64,000 nt of DNA from Streptomyces sp. CCM_MD2014. Its GTDB lineage: Bacteria > Actinomycetota > Actinomycetes > Streptomycetales > Streptomycetaceae. The translations under genes were made by a program, and so were the position numbers. The notes beneath the pieces were generated by a model. The model was not told where the DNA came from. It made no database searches and was given only the letters and a program-made list of their open reading frames with translations. The stretch lies in NCBI RefSeq assembly GCF_000772045.1, contig NZ_CP009754.1, positions 8,184,001 through 8,248,000 of the forward strand, read 5' to 3'. Below are positions 23,714 to 32,222 of this stretch, in pieces (positions within the stretch are counted from its first letter, which is position 1; every line of letters starts with the position of its first letter).

Positions 23714-23861
23714 TCCCGGCCCGCCACAAGCACCGCACCCCAAGCTCCGTGCCCGTGTTCTCCGGCGACGCGGAGTCATGCGACCGTGACGGGGTCGATT
23801 GCCTTGTTCCCATGGTCCAGGGCGCAAACGGCGGTCTGCGCCTCTGCGTTCCCGCATGGGT

Positions 23862-24050
23862 GACGGGCTCGATCCGGCGAAGCCGCTGCTCGACCAGGGA
23901 CATGCCGCGACGCAGTCGGCCGTCCTCGCGGGCTTCCCGAGCCATGAGCCTGCTGCGCCGGGTCTTCGCCCGCGAGGTGTCTGTGAGGCCTGCCGCACCT
24001 GCCGGCGCGTCTTCGCACCGTACGACGGGACGGCCGGTGTGCGGACGGCC
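23862..24050 (+). pseudogene. C-terminal remnant of a GlxA/AraC-type regulator
   Basis: The conceptual segment LDPAKPLLDQGHAATQSAVL followed by AGFPSHE aligns with the DNA-binding helix-turn-helix of the intact GlxA-type protein just downstream (MAKALLDSGHNATEAAARSG, FPSYE). After SHE the similarity continues only in another frame as LLRRVFAREVSV, matching SLRRAFARHLGIS. The frame is therefore shifted near 23944, and no N-terminal DJ-1 domain precedes it. This looks like the decayed end of a paralogue that once lay next to the intact gene. Confidence 0.6.
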
Positions 24051-24131
24051 CCGACGGTCCGAGCCGCCGCCTGCGGAGCGGGGAGAATGTACGGCACGTG
24101 CTTCCACCGGGGAGCCGGGAGCCCGAGGGTG

Positions 24132-25127
24132 ATGACGATGAAGCGGAGCGAGCACAGCATCGGCGTACTCGTGTTCGACGACATGAAGATGCTCGATCTG
24201 TCCGGACCTGCCGAGGTCTTCAGCGAGGCCAATCGGTTCGGCGGCCGCTACCGCCTGACCATCGTGTCGGTCGACGGCGGTCCGGTCTCCTCCTCCATCG
24301 GCGTCCGGGTGCCCGTCGACAGCGACGTCACTGCGGCCCCCGGCTTCGACACCCTGCTGGTGGTCGGGGGCGACCGGCTCCCGCAGGGCCACGTCGCCCC
24401 GGACCTCGCCGCCGCCGCGCGGAACCTGGCCTTCCGGGCCGGCCGGGTCGCCTCGATCTGCACCGGCGCGTTCATCCTCGGCGCGGCGGGCCTGCTCGAC
24501 GACAAGCGGGCCACGACGCACTGGCAGCACACCGAGCTGCTGGCCCGTCGCTGCCCCACGGCCCGCGTCGAGCCCGACGCGCTCTTCGTCCGGGACGGCT
24601 GCCTCTACACCTCGGCCGGGGTGACGGCGGGCATCGACCTGGCCCTCGCTCTGGTCGAGCAGGACCACGGCGCCGACCTGGCCCGCAGCGTCGCCCGGTC
24701 GCTGGTCGTGTACATGCAGCGGGCGGGAGGGCAGTCGCAGTTCTCCGCGTCCCTGCAGGGGCCGGCCCCGCAGACACCGGTGCTGCGGCAGGTCCAGGAC
24801 GCCGTCCAGGCCGATCCCACCGCCGATCACACCTTGGAGGCCCTCGCCGCGCGCGTGCGCGTCAGCCCCCGCCACCTCACCCGCATGTTCCGCACGGAGC
24901 TGGACACGACGCCCATGCGGTACGTGGAACTGATCCGTTTCGACATGGCGAAGGCCCTGCTGGACTCGGGGCACAACGCGACGGAGGCGGCGGCGCGTTC
25001 GGGTTTCCCCAGTTACGAGAGCCTGCGGCGGGCGTTCGCACGGCACCTGGGCATCTCCCCGACGAAGTACCAGCGCCGCTTCACCACGACCGGCGCCGGG
25101 TCTCGCGCCCCGCAAAGACCCCGCTGA
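24132..25127 (+). CDS. GlxA-family regulator (DJ-1/PfpI domain plus AraC helix-turn-helix)
   Basis: The protein has 331 aa. An N-terminal DJ-1/PfpI-like domain (about residues 8-175: GVLVFDDMKMLDLSGPAEVF, and ICTGAFILGAAGLL with the nucleophile-position Cys) is fused to an AraC DNA-binding domain (about 225-320: ALAARVRVSPRHLTRMFR, then GFPSYESLRRAFARHLGISP). DJ-1 domains of this group usually sense a small molecule and are not catalytic. The start is ATG 24132 or the next Met at 24138. The downstream HD-domain gene, 128 bp away in the same direction, is a likely target. A decayed copy of its C-terminus lies upstream. Confidence 0.92.
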   Translation: MTMKRSEHSIGVLVFDDMKMLDLSGPAEVFSEANRFGGRYRLTIVSVDGGPVSSSIGVRVPVDSDVTAAPGFDTLLVVGGDRLPQGHVAPDLAAAARNLAFRAGRVASICTGAFILGAAGLLDDKRATTHWQHTELLARRCPTARVEPDALFVRDGCLYTSAGVTAGIDLALALVEQDHGADLARSVARSLVVYMQRAGGQSQFSASLQGPAPQTPVLRQVQDAVQADPTADHTLEALAARVRVSPRHLTRMFRTELDTTPMRYVELIRFDMAKALLDSGHNATEAAARSGFPSYESLRRAFARHLGISPTKYQRRFTTTGAGSRAPQRPR

Positions 25128-25255
25128 GGCGCGGCCGCGACCGCCCCCGGCGGGTGTGGCCGTTTGCGAGGGGGTGTCGGCCATCCGGTAGCGGACGCCG
25201 GGGCCCCGCGGGCGGAAGGTGGAGACACCGACCACCTCTGCCAAGGAGAACCGTC

Positions 25256-25894
25256 ATGAGAGAAAAGATCGCCGGAGTCGTCGTCCCGGACAGCACGCTC
25301 GTCCGCGAGGCCACGGATCTGATCCGCAGCACCACCCCGCCGCTGATCTTCCACCACTCCCGGAGGGTGTTCCTCTTCGGCAGCCTGCAGGCCGAGACGC
25401 TGGGCCTGCGGCCCGACCCCGAGCTGCTCTACGTGGCGGCGCTGTTCCACGACACCGGCCTGGTCGACCCCTACCGCACTGACGACCAGCGCTTCGAGAT
25501 GGACGGCGCCGACCAGGCCCGGGCGTTCGCGCTCGCCCACGGGCTGTCCGAGTCCGATGCGCAGACGGTCTGGACGGCCGTCGCCCTGCACACCACCCCC
25601 GAGGTGCCCTACAAGCTGGCGCCGGAGATCGCGGCCACCACCGCGGGCGTGGAGACGGACGTGCTCGGACTGAACCTGGGCAACCTCACCCGGGCCCAGA
25701 TCGACGAGGTTACCGCGGCCCACCCCCGTCCGGACTTCAAGCGGCAGATCCTGCAGGCGTTCACGGAAGGGTTCCGGCACCGTCCGGCCACCACGTTCGG
25801 CACGGTGAACGCGGACGTGCTCGCACACTTCGTGCCCGGCTTCCGCCGCGTCGACTTCGTGGACGTCATCAACGATTCCGACTGGCCGGAGTGA
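25256..25894 (+). CDS. HD-domain hydrolase (cyanamide hydratase-like)
   Basis: The 212-aa protein carries HD-superfamily metal ligands: H33/H34 in IFHHSRRVF, H65-D66 in LFHDTGLVD, and a later His in VALHTTPEVP. The arrangement (PPLIFHHSRRVFLFG, LYVAALFHDTGL) matches proteins annotated as HD phosphohydrolases or cyanamide hydratase-like. GGAG lies 8 nt before the ATG. It follows a GlxA-type regulator, whose family often governs nitrile, amine or amino-acid catabolism; this supports a small-molecule enzyme rather than a nucleotide phosphodiesterase, but the substrate is not known. Confidence 0.88.
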   Translation: MREKIAGVVVPDSTLVREATDLIRSTTPPLIFHHSRRVFLFGSLQAETLGLRPDPELLYVAALFHDTGLVDPYRTDDQRFEMDGADQARAFALAHGLSESDAQTVWTAVALHTTPEVPYKLAPEIAATTAGVETDVLGLNLGNLTRAQIDEVTAAHPRPDFKRQILQAFTEGFRHRPATTFGTVNADVLAHFVPGFRRVDFVDVINDSDWPE

Positions 25895-26067
25895 GCCGGC
25901 ATCGGTGCAGTCGGCGGCGAGCGGACATCGAGGACAAGGTGCATGTGACGTACCGGCGGTGTCCGCCCGGTCGCTGCGACTTCGAGGCGGTGGCCGGATG
26001 GCCGGTCCGTGGGAGTTGACGGTCGGCGTGGTGGTGGCGCTGCCGGCGGCGACCACGGGTGTCCGGT

Positions 26068-26090
26068 GCGCCGGCATACTACGCCGGCGC
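26068..26090. terminator. hairpin at the convergent gene ends
   Basis: GCGCCGGC and GCCGGCGC form a perfect 8-bp stem around a 7-nt loop (26076-26082). The stop codon of the minus-strand 378-aa gene lies in the loop. It is placed between convergent genes and may end transcription from both sides. Confidence 0.5.
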
Positions 26091-27215
26091 CGACTCCGCG
26101 CCTGGACTCTGCGGCCGCAAGGGGGCCGTCCCGCGCGGATCACCGCCGTGGTCGGGCTTGCGATCACAGGCGGCCGACAGTCGCTGCAGGGTGTGCCGGA
26201 AGACGCCCGCGTCGATCTGGAACGGGCGACCGGGGAGAGGCGAGGGCGGGTCGTCTCGGAGGAGTTCGGTGGGCAGGGCCTGCGGCGGAGGGTCTGCGGG
26301 CAGGTGAGGCTCGGGGAAGGCCAGCCACAGCCACACACCGAGCGGCAGCGGGACCGGGTACGCCGAGGTGCCTCCCGCCGGGGCCCAGGGCTCCCCTGTC
26401 TGTGGATGCTCCGGTACGAGGAGGAGGTCCGCGTCCGTGTCGGGAGCGGGCAGGTCCGGACCGGCCAGGGCGGCGTGCAGGGTCGGACCGTCCGTGGAAG
26501 GCAATGCGTCCAGGGCGCGTTGGAAGATCTCAGCGGTCAGACCGTGCGGGACGGACACAGGCCGGCCTCCGGAGGCCGCGAGCAGGTGGGCGAGCGCCCG
26601 GCCGGCTGCCGCTTCCCACCGCGGGCTCCATGACCACCAGTGGTACAGGCCGAGCCGCCGTCCTCCCCAGGAGGCGATCGGCTCGTACGGAGGTGTGCCC
26701 ACCGCCGCGGCGGTCACGTCCGCCCAGGACAGCGGAGCGGGGGTGGCATCGCCAACGGCGTGCGGGCGCACGGCGTCCGGGGCGAGCCACACCGCCTGCC
26801 AGAGCGAGCAGTCGTCGATCCTGCTTGCCACCGGCAGTCCGCACACCTCGCAGGCCATGTTGGGGCCGTCGGCTCCGTCGAGGCCGCAGCAGTAGCCGCT
26901 GCACTTCTCCGGGATCAGCACGGTGCCGCGAGTGTCCCCGGGGGCGATGACGAACGAGTCGGTCACGTCGCCCGACAGCAGCCCGTCAGCCGACGCGTGG
27001 CCACCGCGGACGGCCTCGGCGTCCGGGGCGCCCTTCTCCCGGCTGCGCCATGCCGGCCCCCAGGGCTCCGACTCCACGGCAAACGTGCCAGGCTCCATGA
27101 GCACCGGGAGCTGGACCCCGTTCCCGTACACCTGATGAGCGTGAGCGGGCAGGGCGACTCGGGACAGCGGAGCGGTCAACTCGGCGCCGCAACCCGCACA
27201 TACGAAGACGAACAC
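26079..27215 (-). CDS. hypothetical protein with Cys-pair motifs
   Basis: This 378-aa protein has a starting VCAGCGAEL and a mid-region CSGYCCGLDG...CEVCGLPV, a spacing of Cys pairs that could bind zinc or another metal. The N-terminal half contains many Trp-rich segments (GLYHWWSWSPRWEAA); the C-terminal half is Pro-rich and looks loosely structured. I do not recognise a named family. The start is GTG 27213-27215, placing the first Cys pair at residues 6-9. It lies convergent to the HD gene and divergent from the tautomerase region. Confidence 0.7.
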   Translation of the reverse strand: MFVFVCAGCGAELTAPLSRVALPAHAHQVYGNGVQLPVLMEPGTFAVESEPWGPAWRSREKGAPDAEAVRGGHASADGLLSGDVTDSFVIAPGDTRGTVLIPEKCSGYCCGLDGADGPNMACEVCGLPVASRIDDCSLWQAVWLAPDAVRPHAVGDATPAPLSWADVTAAAVGTPPYEPIASWGGRRLGLYHWWSWSPRWEAAAGRALAHLLAASGGRPVSVPHGLTAEIFQRALDALPSTDGPTLHAALAGPDLPAPDTDADLLLVPEHPQTGEPWAPAGGTSAYPVPLPLGVWLWLAFPEPHLPADPPPQALPTELLRDDPPSPLPGRPFQIDAGVFRHTLQRLSAACDRKPDHGGDPRGTAPLRPQSPGAESAPA

Positions 27216-27289
27216 ATGCCCTCCGGTCGGGAACGAGGGGCATCTTCGCAGTAGGGCGAAGGAGAAGCCAACGAGATGCTGCCGGAGTG

Positions 27290-27430
27290 TCCTGCCTGAA
27301 CGTCAACGAGTCGGCCGCTCGGCTGGGGGTGGTGGCCCCGACGACCGTCAGCCTCATGGTCAGCGACCTGTCGCGGCCGGGCGTCCCGCAGCGCACCGCC
27401 GATACCGCCGACGGGCCGTCCGATTCCGTG
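27290..27430 (+). pseudogene. MarR-family helix-turn-helix fragment
   Basis: The conceptual segment ESAARLGVVAPTTVSLMVSD followed by LSRPGVPQR matches the recognition-helix region and wing start of MarR regulators (typically LAxRLGVxxxTVSxMVxxLxxxGLLxR). The rest of the protein is absent: there is no N-terminal helix pair upstream, and after about 27430 the similarity is lost. It lies directly before the tautomerase promoter, so it may be the leftover of that gene's former regulator. Confidence 0.5.
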
Positions 27431-27455
27431 GACGAGGATTACTCCTTCCGGTTAC

Positions 27456-27485
27456 CTTTGAAGACAAAGCCTTTGGGTCCAAAGG
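27456..27485. promoter_or_regulatory. two adjacent CTTTG palindromes upstream of the tautomerase gene
   Basis: CTTTG-AAGA-CAAAG (27456-27469) is followed immediately by CCTTTGG-GT-CCAAAGG (27470-27485). Both inverted repeats are perfect and the left half-sites are 15 bp apart. They end 14 bp before the tautomerase ATG and stand out as AT-rich here. They look like paired operator sites; the cognate regulator is not certain. Confidence 0.55.
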
Positions 27486-27499
27486 GAACTGGGTTCACC

Positions 27500-27880
27500 A
27501 TGCCGCATATGACCGTCCACCTTCCAGAGAGCAAGCTGACCGGGAACGAGCCCATGCTCGTCGCCGCCCTGACCGACGCTGTCGTCGACGTCTACGGCGA
27601 ATGGGCCCGCGACCTCGTCGGCATCCGCCTCGCCGGAGTCCCCGCAGGCCGTTACGCACGGGGAGGCAAAGCCGTGGACGCTGCCGCCTCGGTGGTCCTG
27701 GGCGTCCGCACCGGCCTCTTCGACCGCCCCGACGCCGACCGGATGACCACACGCCTCGGCGCCGCGCTCACCGACGCGATCACACGGGTCCTCGGTGATG
27801 ATCTCCGCGCCGGCACGGTGGTCGAACTCGTGGCGTCACCGCCGGAACGCACCTTCGTCGGCGGCGCCCCCGCCGTGTGA
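27500..27880 (+). CDS. tautomerase-superfamily protein
   Basis: The protein has 126 aa and begins MPHMTVHLPESKLTGNE, so removal of Met would expose the catalytic Pro-1 that defines the 4-oxalocrotonate tautomerase superfamily. A mid-protein GIRLAGVPAGRYARGGK segment supplies Arg residues suited to an acidic substrate. The length (about twice the 62-aa 4-OT) fits a fused or MIF/CHMI-like member. The ATG at 27500 is fixed by the Pro-1 requirement; longer in-frame starts would bury it. Two palindromes sit just upstream. The physiological substrate is unknown. Confidence 0.85.
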   Translation: MPHMTVHLPESKLTGNEPMLVAALTDAVVDVYGEWARDLVGIRLAGVPAGRYARGGKAVDAAASVVLGVRTGLFDRPDADRMTTRLGAALTDAITRVLGDDLRAGTVVELVASPPERTFVGGAPAV

Positions 27881-28106
27881 CCTTTCGGCTGGACCACCTC
27901 GCGACCGGGCTGTACTCAGGATCAGCAGTGCCCGGGGTGGAACGGTCTCCACCGCGTTTCCGCGTGGGCTTCGCAGGACTGCCCCCGACGTCTGGGCCGT
28001 CGTGCCGGGCACCGTAGGCGGCCCAGGCGGACCACTTCGTTGCTGAGCGTCAGGCGGAAAGCGTGACGGGTACGGGTGCGGGGACGGGGCGTGGTGGCGG
28101 GCGGCG

Positions 28107-29300
28107 TCACAGCAACGCGGCGATGCCCTCCCGGTTCTCCGGAAGCCCGGCCGCGCGGAACCACAACCGATTGCCGCCGATGCTGCCCGTCGCCTCGTCG
28201 GTGTCCACGAACGCCCGCAGCAGCGCGCGCTGGGCGGAGGTGAGCGAGTGGGCCGGGTCGTAGCCGCGGGAGAAGGCCCTGAACAGGATCGGCCCGCTCT
28301 CGTGGTCGACGACGGATCTGTGGCCGGCGGCCACCATGGCGATGGCCACCGGTGCCACCTCCTCGAACGACGCCGCCAGATCCAGCGCGGAACGCAGCAC
28401 GGTGAACCGGAACCACCCGTCGACCCCACGCAGCGGCTCCGGGAACCATCCGTCCGTCGTTCGGGGCTCCCGCTGCGCGTCGAGGAGCACGGCGAGAGCG
28501 CGGGGGCGGTCGACTCGGACGGGACCGAGCGCGGCGCAGACCCGTACGGCCGGGTCGATGTCGGCGAGCAGGTCGGAGGTGTCCATTCCCCAAAGACTCA
28601 GCGCCCGCGCCACTGCGGCCCGCTCCCTCCGGCCCGTCATGGTGCCCAGTCGCGCCCGCAGCAGCGCGGCGGCGCGCGGTACCCGTTCGGCAAGGGCCGG
28701 GGCCGAGAGAAGCGGCAGCGCGGCGCCGAGCGCGGACTCACAGATCCGGGGGTCGCAGGAGGAGAGGAACGGCTCGACGGCGTCGTACAGGGCAGGACGA
28801 ATGTCCCGGCACGCTCGCAGTGCGGCCAGCTCGTCGGGGTCGCGCTCGCCTCGCGTGTCCTCGTGCCAGGGCTGCCACTCCCAGTTGGCTCGGTCACGCG
28901 CCGGGTCCTCCCCGTAGGCAGCCGACTCGGCCACCTGGCCCAGCCAGTCGAGAAGGGCCGCCCGCAAGCTGCGCGGAGGCCCCTCGTCCCACGGGAAGTG
29001 TCCCTCGTGCTCGGAGAGGCACAGGGGATGGTCGAGGATCGCGGCGACGAACAGTGCCGCGGGCGCGGTGACCGTGTACAGAGAGCCCTGGTGCAGCACG
29101 CCCGTGTCCAACGCGGCCAACGCCCCGGACCGGACCGCGGCATCCTCGTCCAGAAGGGAACACAGGGACACGGGTATGTCCTCTCCGGTGCCGTAGGCGT
29201 GCCGGTGACTAGCCCAGTCCGTCTCCGACAGCAGTTCCCGAGCCACGGCCGGCAACCCGCTCAGGATCCGCTTCATGCGGGCACTCCCACTGTCCGTCAT
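28107..29300 (-). CDS. helical-repeat hypothetical protein
   Basis: The 397-aa protein is Leu/Ala-rich and almost wholly helical, with regularly spaced segments such as ALGAALPLLSAPALAERVPRAA and AALLRARLGTMTGRRERAAVARALS that resemble HEAT-like repeats. No catalytic motif or membrane segment is seen. The start is ATG 29298-29300 (MTDSGSARMKRIL); 33 more upstream codons are open but low-complexity. Such proteins in Streptomyces are mostly scaffolds or immunity-like proteins of unknown role. It has no operon partner. Confidence 0.75.
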   Translation of the reverse strand: MTDSGSARMKRILSGLPAVARELLSETDWASHRHAYGTGEDIPVSLCSLLDEDAAVRSGALAALDTGVLHQGSLYTVTAPAALFVAAILDHPLCLSEHEGHFPWDEGPPRSLRAALLDWLGQVAESAAYGEDPARDRANWEWQPWHEDTRGERDPDELAALRACRDIRPALYDAVEPFLSSCDPRICESALGAALPLLSAPALAERVPRAAALLRARLGTMTGRRERAAVARALSLWGMDTSDLLADIDPAVRVCAALGPVRVDRPRALAVLLDAQREPRTTDGWFPEPLRGVDGWFRFTVLRSALDLAASFEEVAPVAIAMVAAGHRSVVDHESGPILFRAFSRGYDPAHSLTSAQRALLRAFVDTDEATGSIGGNRLWFRAAGLPENREGIAALL

Positions 29301-29650
29301 GCGTACAGCCTGCCAGCACCCACCGACAGCGCCCCCTCGGACGAGCAGCCGAGCCGGCGGGGTGACTACGGTCGGGTGCTGCGGACGGCCGGCGGACATG
29401 AGACCCGTCCGTACCCCGATGGCCTGTCAGTCAGGGCCCGCTGAGGACTGTGCCGAACAGAGGGAACAACCCTCGGACAAGACGGGAGGCGCTGAGGTGG
29501 GCCCAGCCGACCAGTCGGATGCGCCGCGCACGGTGGACGGCTTCGTCGAGAAGCACGGAGCCCGCAGGCGAAATGAGGCGGGCGGTGCGATCGTGCAGCC
29601 GCACACGAGATCCCGCATGGCCCTGCTCGGGGCTGCCTTGGCGGTTCGTC
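29301..29650. other. intergenic region before a ku remnant
   Basis: No supported gene occurs in these 350 bp. They separate the helical-repeat gene from a short plus-strand fragment with the N-terminus of Ku. The sequence may include the former ku promoter. Confidence 0.4.
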
Positions 29651-29710
29651 GTGCCCCGCACCATCTGGTCCGGCGCCATCAGCTTCGGCCTGGCCGCTTC
29701 TCTCAACTGA
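29651..29710 (+). pseudogene. N-terminal fragment of a ku (DNA end-binding) gene
   Basis: Reading from GTG 29651 gives V followed by PRTIWSGAISFGLAASLN and a stop. IWSGAISFGL is the start signature of bacterial Ku proteins (MRxIWxGAISFGLVxxPVKL). Similarity ends after FGL, where the family continues VTVPV, so the gene is cut after about 14 codons. Ku acts with LigD in non-homologous end joining; this copy cannot be functional. Confidence 0.55.
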
Positions 29711-29735
29711 GGCCTGTGTCTTGGGGCAGCTTCGG

Positions 29736-30503
29736 TCACGCCCTCTTCACGGCGACCACCGTGTAGTTCTCTGCGTCCGGGTCGAAGGTGTTGGACTCCA
29801 CTTCAAGACCGGCCGCTTGCAGCTGCGAGACGAGTTCCTCCTGCCGGAACGGCCAGCACGACAGCCTCTCGGAACGCGTCAGTACCGACCCGTCCGACGC
29901 CACCTGCGCCACAGCAATCTCCAGTCGGTGCTCTTCGTCCCAGCGCTGCTCGATCTGCCAGTTGTAGACGACGACCGCATCGCGTCCTTGACGCCGGACG
30001 AGTCGCTGCCCCACGTCCAGACGAGATCCACGCGCTCGTACGAGCTCCCAGGTGCGGGATGTGAGGACGAGGCGTCCGTCGCGACTCAAGAGCCGCGACA
30101 TGGCGGTGAGCGCATCGAACCGAGCAGAGGCACCCTCGGCATGGGCGAGCGAGTTGCCCACGCAGAAGACCACATCGAAAGGCGGGGACCCGTCGAGAGT
30201 GTCGGACAGCTGGTCCCAGCTGACGCGCGCCGTGCGCAGCGGGACACCGTGTTGCTCCGCGAGTCGACGGGTCCGGCGCACCATCGCAGCGCTCGCGTCC
30301 GTCGCCGTCACGTCCAGACCGAGCGCAGCCAGACCCACCGCCAGTTGCCCGGTGCCACACGCGCAGTCGAGCACGCGCGCTTGCGGGGGAAGCCGTTCGA
30401 CCAGGTCGCCGAACGCGGCGACAGAGCCCGCGGGAGTCAGCTTCCCTTCTGGAATCAGCCACTCGTAAACCTCTGAGAGGGTCCCGTAACCGGCCACTGC
30501 CAT
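29736..30503 (-). CDS. class I SAM-dependent methyltransferase
   Basis: The 255-aa protein has motif I VLDCACGTGQLAVGLA (about residues 44-59) for S-adenosylmethionine binding, the acidic post-I motif in LDVTATDAS, and FDVVFCVGNSLAH typical of the Methyltransf_11/25 group. The C-terminal half shows VVYNWQIEQRWDEEHRLEIAV, as in glycine/sarcosine N-methyltransferase-like proteins, a weaker hint. The start at ATG 30501-30503 (MAVAGYGTLSEVYEWL) fits the family; upstream codons are Arg-rich. The substrate is unknown. Confidence 0.88.
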   Translation of the reverse strand: MAVAGYGTLSEVYEWLIPEGKLTPAGSVAAFGDLVERLPPQARVLDCACGTGQLAVGLAALGLDVTATDASAAMVRRTRRLAEQHGVPLRTARVSWDQLSDTLDGSPPFDVVFCVGNSLAHAEGASARFDALTAMSRLLSRDGRLVLTSRTWELVRARGSRLDVGQRLVRRQGRDAVVVYNWQIEQRWDEEHRLEIAVAQVASDGSVLTRSERLSCWPFRQEELVSQLQAAGLEVESNTFDPDAENYTVVAVKRA

Positions 30504-30808
30504 ACACCCCAACCGAACTCGACGACGTCCCAGGCGCACGTGCTCGTCCCAGAGAATCACCCCAACCCTTCGACGCACCACAGGTTTGGAACCCGCCCCC
30601 CGCCCGACGTGCGGGGATTCCCCTTGGGAGTCCAGAACGCGCGGGCGATTCGACCACCCACCCCCTCCGACCAGGTCGTGTCTCTTCGGCCAGCATCCGC
30701 GGCCGTTCCCGGGGGAGGCGGTGCGGCAGGCGAGGCCCTCGGCCGCTCGTGCGGCGGGTTGACAAGGCCGAAACGGGTTGCGACCGGGCGCATGATCGGA
30801 TTGGGTGC
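30504..30808. other. intergenic region between divergent methyltransferase genes
   Basis: These 305 bp hold no supported gene. A TTGACA hexamer at 30759-30764 is a possible -35 for the plus-strand methyltransferase, but no matching -10 is clear at 16-19 bp. The left part should contain the minus-strand promoter. Confidence 0.35.
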
Positions 30809-31579
30809 GTGCTCGTGACCTCTGTGAACGATCTCGTACGTCCGGACCGCTATCCGCGCTCCTCGCAGTATGACCCCGCTTGGTTGCTCGACCTCGACAT
30901 GGGTCCGAACCCGCTGTGGCTGTTGGAAGACCTCGCCCACGATCTCGACCTGCGCCCGGGCATGCGAGTTCTCGACCTCGGCTCCGGCAAGGGTGCCACG
31001 TCGGTGTTCCTGGCCCGCGAGTACGGAGCTGAGGTCGTCGCGGCCGACCTGTGGACCGACCCCGGACAGACGGCTCAGGTGTTCGCCGGGGCGGGTGTCG
31101 GCGACCAGGTGGAGGCCGTGCGAGCGGAGGCGCACGCCCTGCCGTTCGAGGAACAGAGCTTCGACGCGATCGTCAGCGTGGACGCCTTCGAGTACTTCGG
31201 TACGGCGGACACGTATCTGCCCTACCTGCTGCGCTTCCTCAGGCCCGGGGGACAGTTGGGTATGGCGACTCCCGCCATGACACGGGAGATCCGTGAACTC
31301 GGGATGATCCCGTCCCACATCAAGGAAGTGGTCGGCTGGGAAGCGATCGCCTGGCATACGGCGGAGTGGTGGCGCTTCCATTGGGACATCACCGAGTTGG
31401 TGAAGGTCACGTCCGCGCGGCTGCAGCCGGACGCCTGGCAGGACTGGCTGCTGTGGGCCCGGGCCGGCGCTGAGTACCAGCCCGACCGCCAGAGGGCAAA
31501 CCAGCCCGTTATCGACATGCTCACCACAGACCGGGGAGAATTCCTCTCCTTCGCCCTGGTAACCGCGCGTAAAACCTGA
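30809..31579 (+). CDS. SAM-dependent methyltransferase
   Basis: The protein has about 256 aa. Motif I is VLDLGSGKGATSVFLAREYGAEVVAADLW; an acidic loop follows in FDAIVSVDAFEYFG, and PGGQLGMATPAMTREI corresponds to motif III. The pattern resembles methyltransferases acting on small molecules (Methyltransf_11/25). I used GTG 30809; GTG 30815 or 30824 are also possible since no clear ribosome site decides. It diverges from another class I methyltransferase but the two are not closely similar. Confidence 0.85.
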   Translation: MLVTSVNDLVRPDRYPRSSQYDPAWLLDLDMGPNPLWLLEDLAHDLDLRPGMRVLDLGSGKGATSVFLAREYGAEVVAADLWTDPGQTAQVFAGAGVGDQVEAVRAEAHALPFEEQSFDAIVSVDAFEYFGTADTYLPYLLRFLRPGGQLGMATPAMTREIRELGMIPSHIKEVVGWEAIAWHTAEWWRFHWDITELVKVTSARLQPDAWQDWLLWARAGAEYQPDRQRANQPVIDMLTTDRGEFLSFALVTARKT

Positions 31580-31724
31580 CCACACGCCGTGTCGACGTTC
31601 TTCTTTCCGGTCGTGATCGGAGAGGAGAGCCTGATGTCGTCCCGGAGACGTGAGCGAGTGGCGCGGTGGCGGCCCGCGGCGGACGTCGCCCGCCGGCGAC
31701 CGTGCCGGCCCTCACCCGTCCGAG

Positions 31725-32114
31725 TCATCGGCGGGGAGTCCCCGGGTCGCGTCGGGAGCATGAGGCCGTCGACCCCGGGAGCCGCGAGCGATTGTCCGCG
31801 ACCAGCCGGTACACGCCGCGGGCGGCCCACGACACGGGCGGCACCATGAGTACCACGCCGAGCATTGTCCACGCACCGCCCGCGCTGAGCAGCAGTTTCG
31901 CAACGGCGCCGGAGCCGCCGTGGATCGTTCCCGCCGGTGTGACCCACAGGGCCTCGTGCCGGGCCCGCTCTCGCGCGACCCCGAGCCCCGCGAGATCGGC
32001 CTGCTGCCAGGCGACGGTTTCGCAGTGCGGGCGAACTTTCCTCTCGATCCATCGCACCGCAGCGGTGCAGAAACCGCAGTCTCCGTCGAAGACGAGCACA
32101 GGCACGGTCCGCAT
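31725..32114 (-). CDS. DCC-family (DUF393) thiol-disulfide oxidoreductase-like protein
   Basis: This 129-aa protein begins PVLVFDGDCGFCTAAVRWIE; the DGDCGFC motif near residue 9 defines the DCC/DUF393 family and provides a CxxC-like redox pair. A later ALWVTPAGTIHGGSGAVAKLL segment is also typical. Members are membrane-associated or cytoplasmic thiol oxidoreductase-like proteins with unclear partners. The start ATG 32112-32114 puts DGDCGFC at the expected place; 34 further upstream codons are open without homology. It lies 108 bp downstream of the PP2C gene in the same direction. Confidence 0.88.
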   Translation of the reverse strand: MRTVPVLVFDGDCGFCTAAVRWIERKVRPHCETVAWQQADLAGLGVARERARHEALWVTPAGTIHGGSGAVAKLLLSAGGAWTMLGVVLMVPPVSWAARGVYRLVADNRSRLPGSTASCSRRDPGTPRR

Positions 32115-32222
32115 GTATTCATGGTGCCCCACTCGCGCTCTTCGGGACTCGCACGCAGCCATCGAACGGTTCCCCCCTCGAAGAGGCTCACGGCGAGCGG
32201 GCAGCGTTGTGATCACCTCGGC

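Noticed and set aside
30590..30625. GTGCGGGGATTCCCC-like text resembling part of a type I-E CRISPR repeat
   Set aside because: It occurs once, with no second copy or regular spacing.
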